DNA from: Chimonanthus salicifolius
Lineage: Eukaryota; Streptophyta; Magnoliopsida; Laurales; Calycanthaceae
Direction of reading: 5' to 3'
Assembly: GCA_013350335.1 (NCBI GenBank)
Contig: CM023539.1
Span: forward strand, 46,424,631-46,488,630
DNA: 64,000 bases
Notes under the pieces: generated by a model
The model's input: only the letters and a program-made list of their open reading frames with translations
Database searches by the model: none
What the model was told of the DNA's origin: nothing
Position numbers and translations under genes: made by a program
Shown: positions 11,905-22,104 of the stretch, piece by piece
Position numbering within the stretch: position 1 is the first letter of the stretch
Layout: each line of letters starts with the position of its first letter

Positions 11905-12734
11905 CAACCCTCTTAATTTAAAAACTTAACAAAGTAGCTTGACAAAGATTCGATGGATGAACGAGTTTTTACTGAGTCAGACAAATCACTCGAGTGGAAT
12001 AAAAATCTTAATTGACTCAACACACTCGTTCAAGCCAAGAAAAATTCTAAGGATGCTGTTGGAATTATAAGGTTTATAAAATGTGCAAAATGATAAAAAA
12101 AAAAAAGAGGTACATGTTTAAGGAAAAGGAAAGAAACTTGTCTTATTATTATTATTATTTTATCATAGGTTAACTGTACAACCTATTATCTATTATGCAC
12201 GCATGGTTGTTTATTAGTTGACATGTTTAATTTAGGTAGAGAGAAAAAATGTTGGATTTGAATATTGTAGCTTGGAAAGATAATAATGTTAAGAATTCTA
12301 TAATATTAAATAGTCTACAGTGTAATTAAAATCCATATTATAGAATATAATCAGAATATCCTATATTCTGAAAACTTTGATAAAATGGGACTTATCATTC
12401 CCAATCATACCTCTTTCCATTTCATACTCATCTAATCTTAGAAATTCAATCTTTATCCAATTTAATCTTTATGTGACTTAAAATAGCTTGTTAATCTAAT
12501 CTCATCAATTTTCATGTTTGGATAAATTTAAATATTTAAGACCTTTAAGAAAAATCTTTGTTTTGTATTGGTGACAGAACACCATAACAATTTGCCTAAG
12601 AAAGCATAACATGAATAAGAAGTTTTGTTATTTTTATTCTTTGTCTTATACCCTCCTTTTTCAGGCATTTGCAATTGTACAGAGCAAGACAATCTGACCT
12701 TGCGTGGGTATCTAAGAGAACAAAGGTATCATAA
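11905..12734. other. Upstream flank of the ankyrin gene, no gene seen
   Basis: It is collinear with 44880-45711 in duplicate B. It contains an exon-like stretch at about 12664-12728 (see 45648-45711), here with a 1-bp deletion. Otherwise it is AT-rich noncoding sequence. Confidence 0.5.
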
Positions 12735-13244
12735 TTATGGACGGACAAAATTGATTTAAGCACTGAATGCATCTTACCTTATTTTAGTTGAGGTAGACCG
12801 TAGACTAAAAGAGAAACTATACATGATTTGTGTATACATAATTTTCATGAAAAGAGTTTGAAATATAGATAGTATTTATATGGTCCTAATTATCAAGATT
12901 GTAATTGTTAATATCAACTCTGAATATATAGAATGAATGGCTTTAAGAATGGTGATCATATCTATATATATAAGCAAGATTTTAGAGAAGAAATGAGATG
13001 AATAACCTACTTTTGATTTTCTAATACTCTTGATCTAATCATAACTAGTTTTATTAAGATGTAGAGAATCAAGATTTTATAAAAATTGTAGTGTCATTTT
13101 GAGAGAAACTCTTACAACATATAGAATCAAGCACAAATCAAGCTGTTTGCTTAGCAGATTCTATGGAACAGATTGGAAGTTGCTGATAATTTCATAGACA
13201 TTAACTGGCCATGTGTTCTCTGTGGACTGTACTAGAAATCCAAC

Positions 13245-13599
13245 TGTTAGGGCTTGGGGTTCCAGCTCAAAAGACTAGCCTCATAAGTAGAGTTGTCCAA
13301 TCCCTTATAACTCTCCGTTTCCTCCTTTTCTCAACCGATGTGGGACTCATTTACCGCCTCAACAATCTCCCCCCCAAACAAGGCTCTCTGACGGATCAAA
13401 CATCGTCGCCAACCATCTCATTCGGCTAAGGAATACTGAGTTCACATGCGTTGGACTCGGGGCCCATCTCTGATACCACTTGTTGGGCTTGTGGTTCCAA
13501 CCCAAATGACTAGCTTCATAAGCAGAGTTGTCCAGCCCCTTAAAACTCTCCATTTCCTCCTTTTCCCAACCGATGTGGGACTCGTTTGCAGCCCCAACC
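13245..13599 (-). mobile_element. TRIM (miniature LTR retrotransposon)
   Basis: Two about-120-bp terminal repeats (13245-13364 and 13481-13599, starting TGTTAGGGCTTGG and TGTTGGGCTTGTGG) flank a 116-bp core. The core carries a minus-strand primer binding site TGGTATCAGAG (13468-13478) next to the right repeat and a purine tract (minus-strand GGGGGGGAGAT) next to the left one. A 5-bp target duplication CCAAC lies at 13240-13244 and 13600-13604. There is no coding capacity. Confidence 0.85.
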
Positions 13600-14105
13600 C
13601 CAACTACATTTGTTATTCACATACCCAGTTATACAATCTCTTTGGCACATTTTTGTCCCTTCAATCTCTTTTGATATTAATTAATGTTAATCCAACTGTT
13701 GACATCTTTACCTTGCAGCCATCTCTCCTTGTCAATATCTTATATTTACTTTGGGAGATATGGGTTGCAATAAACAAAAGTAAGTTCCAGCAGCAATTTA
13801 TACCAGACACTACTATTCTGTGGTCAGCATGTAATTCTACACTTTGATGGTTTTTGAAAATAACTGGTGTCCTGCTTTGTTAATTAAGGAGAAATCGTAA
13901 TTTTATTTATAAAGAAAGAAAAATACAGAAAGGAAATCAAATAAAAGAGTAAAATAGCAAGTGGTAATTAGAGAAACTGCTAATTGGAAAAAAAACTAAA
14001 TATATTCTAAATCTAAATATATCTTAACAAAGTTCTTAATGATTGCCCAGCCCATTAATTTTTGAATCGGGTAATATGGGTCAGATCAAAACCTCACTTA
14101 AGTTT

Positions 14106-14490
14106 CACCCTGCTAGATGGGACTATTAATTTTGGGTGGGACTACTTGTGGACCAAATAAATTCGGTTGGTCCAACTTCTGGAATCATTTTCCCTATTTC
14201 AACCACCATTCTTATTGCAGAAAAATCATTCATGGCTCAGTAGAGTCTTTTCCACGTCGCCTCTTTATTGCGATACTGATATTTTCTCCCAATATGTTTT
14301 CACCCTGCTAGATGGGACTATTAATTTTGGGTGGGACTACTTGTGGACCAAATAAATTCGGTTGGTCCAACTTCTGGAATCATTTTCCCTATTTCAACTA
14401 CCATTCTTAGTACAGAAAAATCATTCATGCTCAGTACTCTTTTCCACGTCGCCTCTTTATTGCGATACTGATATTTTTATACCAATATGT
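14106..14490. repeat. Two-copy tandem repeat, 195-bp unit
   Basis: CACCCTGCTAGATGGGACTA at 14106 recurs at 14301. The two units are nearly identical through TTGCGATACTGATATTTT. A single diverged unit is present at about 50310-50420 in the MYB upstream region, so the doubling is local to this copy. Confidence 0.8.
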
Positions 14491-15898
14491 TTGCCGGTGC
14501 AATCATACATACATGTCTTAATTTCTGATGAATCTATCTGAAATTGGAGGAATTAGTCATTGTGAATCTGTTTATAAAAATCATATTTTACTTTTTTAAA
14601 ATTACCTTATAATTTAATTCAATTAAAATTTTGTATAATTTTTACGAATCAATTTACAAGGAATAATTTCTTGTAAATATCATCTATTTGACTTTGATCT
14701 TAATTAACTCAAATATATATGGAGCAGTGTTTTCAAAAGTTCTAAGAAAGTATTGAATAGTAGCTAAAATTTTAGCACCTGTGAAAGCTAAAATGAAAAC
14801 AATATGATCACTCTACTTAGACAATCATTTTAGAGTTTAAATTTTCTCAAATATCAACTATATTTATAAATGTTATTATCAACTTATATTTATTAGTATT
14901 TTAGAAATAAAAAAGGTGATTTATTAGAAGTAGGTTTAGCATATCTTTGAAGTGAAACGTTCAAGTGTTTTGACAACATATGTTAAAGAGTGTGGAGTCT
15001 ACTCTAGAATATAAAAGAAAAAATCATATGGTTGAATATATTATCATGAGAGTTCTGTAACTATCATAATGAGACCCAATGAATCACCCTCACCTTTAAT
15101 TTTTTAAAATAAAAATAAACTATTAAATAAATATTTTTATCTATCATGATTACTTCAACAGTTAGATCTAAGTTTAAAAGAGAAAATAATAATTCCAATG
15201 TTAAGATTCTTCATTAATTGGACTCCACATGGTATCTTTGTACTCAAACACAAAAAAGACCCGAGCATTTTGTAGTTTTGCTCATTTGTTAGATTAGTTG
15301 ATTATCACTAACTGTATGTGTCGAGTTTATGAATCAGACTAGAGCCAAGTATATAGCCATAAATCTCTCCTCGAGGTGGTCGCTAAATAATATGGTTTAC
15401 ATAAAGACATTTATTATTCATATTATTATGATAATAGAATAAATACTTTTAATAGTGATAGTTTTATATTTTTCTTAAGTTATTATTGTTAGGAGTTGAT
15501 TAATATTTTTCATAAATTCTATGAGTTCAAGTTCTATAAACACAACCCAATCTAATACATGCAATACTCTCTTGAGAAGTAGACTGTCAAGATAATACAT
15601 CAATGCTAATGTTTTTGAGTCATTAAGAGAGAAAGGAGAAGTAAATCAATACCATCACATTGCATCAAGCATTCACTTACATAACCAAACAATATTAGCA
15701 AACTGAATAGATTCAGCAAATTTAGGGATCAGTTCTCATGTGAAATATGATAGATTTTTCTCACAATATGGTTTCAATGTCTCAGAGAAACAGTAAACAG
15801 TGAGAGCTATGTTATGACTCAGTATGTTTCAATGATCAACAGAACCTTGTATTGTATACATTATTCATCTTTTCTTGTCGAATCCCTCGTAAAAAGTC

Positions 15899-15990
15899 AA
15901 ACTTTCAACATCTTTACAGCTAATACCCATTAATGAACCCAACTACATAACACGTGGTCCATTTAGGGCCGAAACAAAACCATAAATATC
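15899..15990 (+). promoter_or_regulatory. Relic of a MYB proximal promoter
   Basis: It matches 51026-51135 just upstream of the intact MYB start: AAACTTTCAACATCTTTA, then ACCCATTAATGAACCCAACT, a GTCCATTT stretch and a TATA-like CCATAAATATC. No MYB exon follows. Confidence 0.6.
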
Positions 15991-16667
15991 CTAAATGCAA
16001 CACCATCACAAAGTTTCAATATTTAATGAGGTTTTATGTCCATGTCTTTTCAGTTCTTGTCATGGACTGCAAACTTTTCTCCGTCAATACATGAAAAGAC
16101 AGTGCTATCAAGAAGTGTGAGGTTGAAGGTATTGACGGTACAATCTCACTTATTTGAAGAAAAAAATCAGGACATTTAAGCTCTTCTAATTAAATGGATT
16201 GAAACATTCTCATTAAAAAAGATAAAGATCATTGCTGATAAAGACCCCCAAAAGGTAAAAAAGTCGAATGTATTCATACTTCTTTGAACTCATCTAGCCC
16301 TCTCCTACTCATCTATCCATCTCTCTTATATATATCACCATTTGTAATACCTAAGTAAGATGGAGAAAAATATTTGTAATTCAATATAGAAATTACATAG
16401 AGATCAAAGGTATCTTACTGTGAATCAGATCTTCTGTTTCTTTAGAAGGTACCAAGTAGATGATACCATATGTGGCTAGCTCAATCACACGTTTACTCTT
16501 ACTGGGTTGTCCATTTATTAAAAGCAAAGCAATCTGACAATATCTATATAAATTGTCTTATGGAAAGTGTATTGAATGCATTTTACGATCTTCTTATAGA
16601 TATTTTGTGTAATCTAACGCGAGTTTGATTGTATCTGTTTTGACTTTCGAATTGGCTTGTCGAACTC

Positions 16668-16731
16668 TTTGAATTGGCTCGTTGAACCCTTTGCTATAAG
16701 TGATTCAAAGGGTTCAGCGAGCCGATTCAAA
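16668..16731. repeat. 26-bp-stem hairpin
   Basis: Arms 16668-16693 and 16706-16731 are complementary at 24 of 26 positions, and both exceptions become G-U pairs in a plus-strand RNA. The loop is CTATAAGTGATT. Half of the left arm (GAATTGGCT...GAAC) is also repeated directly just upstream. Confidence 0.7.
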
Positions 16732-16835
16732 GGACAAAATGAAGAATACAGTAAAACCCATGTTGAGTTATACAAAATGACTGTGGCAGGATCGCTACTC
16801 ATATTATAATTGAGGGTTAGACTCAAAGAAAACTA

Positions 16836-17645
16836 TGGACGGACAAAATTGATTTAAGCATTGAATGCATCTTACCTTATTTTAGTTGAGGTAGACCGTA
16901 GACTACAAGAGAAACTGTGACAAAGACAACTATACATGATTTGTGTATACATAATTTTTATGAAAAGAGTTTGAAATATAGATAGTATTTATATGGTCCT
17001 AATTATCAAGATTGCAATTGTTAATATTAACTCTAAATATATAGAATGAATGGCTTTAAGAATGGTGATCATATCTCTCTCTCTCTCTATATATATATAT
17101 ATAAAAAAAAGCAAGATTTTAGAGAAGAAATGAGATGAATAACCTACATTTGATTTTCTAATACTCTTAATCTAATCATAGCTAGTTTTATTAAGATGTA
17201 GAGAATCAAGGTTTTATAAAAATTGTAGTCATTTTGGGAGAAACTCTTACAACATATAGAATCAAGCACAAATCAAGTTGTTTGCTTAGCAGATTCTATG
17301 GAACAGATTGGAGGTTGCTGATAATTTCATAGACATTAACTGGCCATGTGTTCTTTGTGGACTGTATGAGAAATCCAACTATTAGGGCTTGGAGTTCCGG
17401 TCCAAAAGACTAGCCTCATAAGTGGAGTTGCCCAACCGCTTATAACTCTCCATTTCCTCCTTTTTTCAACCGATGTGGGACTCGTTTGTAGCCTCAACAA
17501 TCCCCCCTTCAAATAAGGCTCTCCGACGGATTAAACATCGTCGCCGACCATCTCCTTCGGCTAAGGGATCCTGAGTCCACATGCGTTGGACTGGAGGCAC
17601 AACTCTGATACCACTTGTTGGGCATGTGGTTCCAGCCCAAAAGTG
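16836..17645. repeat. Second copy of the 12.74-13.5 kb block, with a truncated TRIM
   Basis: It begins TATGGACGGACAAAATTGAT like 12735 and stays collinear through the same TRIM insertion. The left repeat is 17380-17499, followed by the core with minus-strand TGGTATCAGAG. The right repeat is cut off after about 30 bp at 17645. The insertion point (after CCAAC) is the same in both blocks, so the TRIM entered before this duplication. A short dinucleotide run (CT then TA) is at about 17075-17102. Confidence 0.8.
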
Positions 17646-18151
17646 GTTGAATTTTCTTAATAAATCCATCTTTTGACTTTCTTTTAAAATGGTTTTTAAG
17701 TGCTGATTTTGCCTTTTAAAGCATGACTTTCGGAATTTTAGTACTTTGAGATCTCAAAATGTTACCATCTGTTGTCTTTTTTTATACCTTTTCAATTAAT
17801 TATTCATTCTACTTGCTCAAATAAGTTTAGCTTTTAACTTATTTCTTTTACTCCAAAAAATTGAATTGGAAACATATTTTTTTTGAAACGGACATTGGAA
17901 ACATCTTAAAATATACTCGTGAAAAAATTGATGAGAAACAGATTTGCAAAGTCTTGGGTGCTGCTTGTAAACTATTATGCAATGGAAATTTGAAAATGTT
18001 TTGAACTTGGTTTCAGTGGCAAGGCCTTGATTGTTAAATTTGTAATTGCAATTATTGCTATCATTCTTTTGTTGCAAAGTTAGCATGGTGCTATGGTCAT
18101 CTTACTCCAGAGAGAGGGACGCAGGCTGATTGGGTTGTTGAAAGGAGGCCT
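17646..18151. other. Unassigned sequence left of the first solo LTR
   Basis: No complete exon was recognised. It is separated from 21707-22104 only by the solo LTR, and those two pieces were contiguous before insertion. Confidence 0.4.
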
Positions 18152-21100
18152 TGTAACGCCCTGCCCTTTTTCACTCGCTTTCCGAAAATCAGAGTCTATT
18201 TTTTTATTTTTTAATAAAAGAGTGAGAGAGAGCGGGACGTCACGACGCAAGCTAAGTCCGAGCTTCCAAAGCCCGACCCTTAACTGGCCAACCATGCGTG
18301 TGCGTGGACGAGTCCACTAAAACATTTCACACGTGATACTACGACTTGCGGAATACCCATTGCGGAAATAACATCGGATTACAACATTTATTTAGCAAGG
18401 AAGACAATCAATATAAGTTAACTTAATCCATATTAATCATCATTCGATCCATAGCAAATAATCTAAGCTATTACATTCCCAAATACTAGCTACTCAAATT
18501 ACATTGTCCATGAATAAACTTAAATAAAGTGAAACTAAATTATCCAAGCTCCTAAGATTGGTTCCGATCGCGTCCTTCGTTCCGTCTATTTCATGTGTCA
18601 TCATCTAAGGTAGAAGTAGGGCGTTAGACAACGGGCCCAGTAGGTACTCCAAGTAGGGTCAACACATGGGTTAGTACAAAATCACATAGATAACATAATA
18701 TAAAAAACATGCAAGTCAATGTCATGCCATGGGTGTCATATGCCATGAGTCCCACCCATCAGCCATATCACAATCACATAGTATCCCTCTTGATGGAAAC
18801 CCCTCATCAAGGTATCCCCACGAATGCCTTACGGGTGCCCCGACGGAGTGTGGATCTCCATTTACAAATCAATCATACATCCGTTTGATGGATAATGCAC
18901 ATCGAGGTACCCCCACGAATGCCTTACAGATGCCCCGACGGAACGTGGGTCTCCGGTTACATTTCATCCCTCCCATGCCATGCATGAGATGCAAGTGCAG
19001 ACATGCTATGTAATAACACAAATCATAGTATTAAAATCCCATCATTAAGACATATCATTTGATATCAAAATAATTCACGTAAAACATTCACATATACATA
19101 ATCCATGGTTTTCAATAAGGTAGGAATCCTACCAACGTCCAATTATCGGGTCATTGTGTTTCCATCCAAAAATCGATCACCGATCGCGTCAAGTCGATCG
19201 TACACCGTTTGTGAAATCCCGTTACCTTATTACATTTAACACATATATACATCAATTTGGTGATCCATTTAATTCCATAAAATAACCAAATTAATTATTC
19301 CCATTGATTTAAACCATTCCCTTCATCATTCCAATTTAACCTAACCATTTGGAAAATCATATAAATATTTCATTTCTAAAATCAGCCGGTTACCCGTTAT
19401 CCACTACCCACTGTCCACTGTCCATTGTCCACTATCCACTGTCCACTGTCTACTACCCACTTCCACTGTCCACTGTCCATTGTCCACCAAAGCTCACTTG
19501 TGGGGTTCGGCCATACAACATGGCCGAACCTTACTCTTTGGCTTTGACCCCCTTTTTAACCCTTGTTTCATTTTACACAACATGGGTCCAACACCATCCA
19601 TTCTTTGATTATTAATCCAATCACATAACTTAATCATTTAACAACCTAAGTCCATAAAGACCTCATCTTCATCATACACCTAGGTTCATAAAAAGCCCTT
19701 CATGGGGTTCGGTCATACAACATGGCCGAACCCATGGTTCCTTATTTTGTCATTTCTCATCTTAGCCACCATTCATTTTCATAGTTAATCACCTAACTTA
19801 TTTACACATAACTTAGGTCCATGAATGATTTATTAACATAAAATAGATCCATAATAAATTCCTCCATTTCCTTAGCTTGATCATTCATCCTTTAAACAAG
19901 CATAGATCTACCAAGTGATCCATCAAAATGGTTCATGGGGTTTGGCCATACACATGGCCAAACCCATGGTTCCTTGTTTCCATTTTTCCATAATCTAAAT
20001 ACATGTAAATCCATCAATATTCCTCCATCATTTCATCCTTTAAAACCCTTTAAAATCACTAACATACATCCATCCTTTTCATCCTTTAAAAGCCCATTAA
20101 GATTAATAATATACTTCCATAGGGTTCGGCCATGTTGGTTCATCTTTTCCTCATAACAATCACATCCCCATATTTAGATTACTTAATGGGGTTCGACCAT
20201 ACATCATGGCCGAACCTCATCCAATCCCTTTTGAATTTCAATGGTCCTTATACATAACAATCTGGGGTTTTGTCCATTTTTCCATCTCATTCCTTGGATG
20301 GATTTTGAATCCATGGCCATACATTTTGGCCAACCATTTCCAATCTATATGGAATGTTCCCTTTAATCTCTTTTTACTTAATAAAATCTTGTCAAGCACC
20401 ACTTACCGATTCTGCGACTCCTCCAATCTTCTTTCGTTCCTTGGTCTTTTCTTTCTCCTCCTTGATCTTCTTTCGTTCCTTAGTCTTTTCCTTCTTCCTC
20501 CTTGATCTTCGGCCAAAGAGTGGTGCTTGATTAAGATGAAAATCCTAAGAGTGGTTCGGCCAAGGAAGAGGTTTGAGAGAGGGAGAGGATTTGAGAATGG
20601 AAAGCCCTAAGTCTTTTCCTTGTCTTGTGAGGGATTGGCTCCAAGAGTGAGAGCTTGAGAGAGGGAGAGAGAGATGAGATGAAGAAAAGAATCTCTTTGT
20701 TGTGCAATGGAATTCAGCCAAGGGGTGATGTCTCTTGGGTTATGCCCCTTTGTAACAACCAAAACCCTTCACCTCCCTCATTAATGTTTCCTTTGGGGGT
20801 TTCATCTCATGAGATGAAACTCTCCAACAGTGTGCCCCTTGGGTTTCCATCATGAGATGGAAACCCTCCATCTCTCCAACATGTGCATTCAAGATGGAAA
20901 CCCCCCCATCTTAACTATTAACCAACCAAGGTATCCCTTGGTCTTCACCATGGCATCCATTCACCTCCAACGTGTACTCTTGAATATGCCTTTTGTAACA
21001 ACAAAAACCTTCACCTTTCTCATTAATGTTTCCTTTGGAGTTTCATCCCATGAGATGAAACTCCCACCTCCCCAACGTATGTACACCTTGGGTTTGGTCT

Positions 21101-21706
21101 AATGTGATGAAACTCTCCATCTACCCTCATAACTCACTTAAGATGAAAGTCCCATCAACTTCCCATTCAACTCACCTTAACTCAAATATTTTTAATTCTT
21201 TTAAACTCAAGACTTGTACTCATTCATTAACTCAATTCCTTGATTCCATTTTGAACTCACTCAATTGAACTTAATCCAATTTAATTCAGCCATACCTTAA
21301 TTAAACTTGTATTCAATTGATGGTCGACCAAGTCAACCATGACACATGGCACTTGGGGTCCCACTTAGCCATGTCACATACATGCCACCTCACTTGATGA
21401 GGTGGATCTCATGCCCTGTACCTTAATTGGTTATTAGACCCAATTATCAAACCTTACCCATTTACTTCTAATTAGCTCATCTATGACCCATTGGGTCCCA
21501 ATTGGACATTTGACCCAATTGACCACCTTGACCCAATTAAATAAATCTTACCCATTTATTTCAATTGAACCTTATCCATAATCCGTTGGGTCTTAATTGG
21601 GTAATTGACCCAACTCCTTACCCATCTAAGGTCCATCTCCATTAATTCACAAATTAAAAGGACAATTTCCATATATATTCATGAATTGAAAATCCGGGGT
21701 GTTACA
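18152..21706. mobile_element. Solo LTR (3.56 kb), probably Ty3/gypsy type
   Basis: It starts TGTAACGCCCTGCCC and ends CCGGGGTGTTACA (TG...CA, matching inverted ends). It is flanked by the 5-bp direct repeat GGCCT (18147-18151 and 21707-21711). There is no internal primer site, no second terminal repeat and no gag or pol, so a single long LTR left by recombination is the simplest reading. LTRs of this length starting TGTAAC are known in gypsy chromoviruses; that assignment is by analogy. Confidence 0.75.
19504..20216. repeat. Four dispersed palindromes GGTTCGGCCATA...ATGGCCGAACC
   Basis: Palindromic copies lie at 19504-19530, 19706-19732, 19938-19963 and 20189-20216, about 200-250 bp apart inside the first solo LTR. 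A short CCACTGTCCA-type microsatellite run precedes them at about 19402-19490. Confidence 0.7.
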
Positions 21707-21711
21707 GGCCT

Positions 21712-22099
21712 GAGGCGTTTTCCATGAACTTAATTAAATAAGATCATGGAATGCTGTTTAGGATGGTCTGAAGTATGCAATGAGACTAGAAATGGTGAAC
21801 CATGGAAGATTATATCTTTATCATTAAAAATTTAGGACTGGAAGCAACCCTAGGTGCCCTATTATGAAAAATTGTAGTTTTGAGTAGAACAAACTAGAGC
21901 AGGAGACACACTAACAATTACTATTGTTATTGTTGCTGCTGCTGCTGTTTTAAAATCCGGTGGTGAAAGGACATGATAGATTGTGGTTTGACAACACCAT
22001 ATTACGTGTGGAATGATGATGGTCTCATGGAGATAAAACCTCCCAATATATTTACAAGTTTGTTTGTTTTTCGAGGAACCAGGTGTTCTAGTAGGGACT
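21712..22099. other. Unassigned sequence between the two solo LTRs
   Basis: No gene was recognised. A CTG/GCT run lies at about 21925-21950. Confidence 0.4.
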
Positions 22100-22104
22100 G
22101 CTTC

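Larger units (their letters stand above)
4208..12728. repeat. Segmental duplicate A (ankyrin-PGG locus)
   Basis: From AATATTGGAGC at 4208 the sequence runs collinear with 27729-45711: 3' flank, all three exons, both introns with the same Stowaway MITE, promoter and about 0.8 kb of upstream flank. Collinearity here is broken by the copia insert at 9361-11904, which duplicate B lacks. Duplicate B carries four other insertions that A lacks, so the elements arrived after the duplication. Confidence 0.9.
12735..16000. repeat. MYB-upstream module without its MYB gene
   Basis: Landmarks occur in the same order as upstream of the MYB start at 51174: the AATGGTGATCATAT/AGAGAAGAAATGAGAT segment (about 12930), TTTGCTTAGCAGATTCT (about 13145), TTGTGGACCAAATAAATTCGG (about 14150), the GAATCAATTTACAA segment (about 14645) and a proximal promoter relic (15899-15990). 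After that relic the sequence passes into another upstream copy with no MYB exon. This is a degraded duplicate of the MYB locus. Confidence 0.65.

Noticed and set aside
13446..13847. A 133-codon frame as a gene.
   Set aside because: It starts inside the TRIM and crosses its right repeat. The C-terminal part faintly recalls a LINE tail but is too weak to call.
18152..21706. A complete LTR retrotransposon.
   Set aside because: No repeated terminal segment, primer site, purine tract or gag-pol inside; only one TG...CA unit between target duplications.
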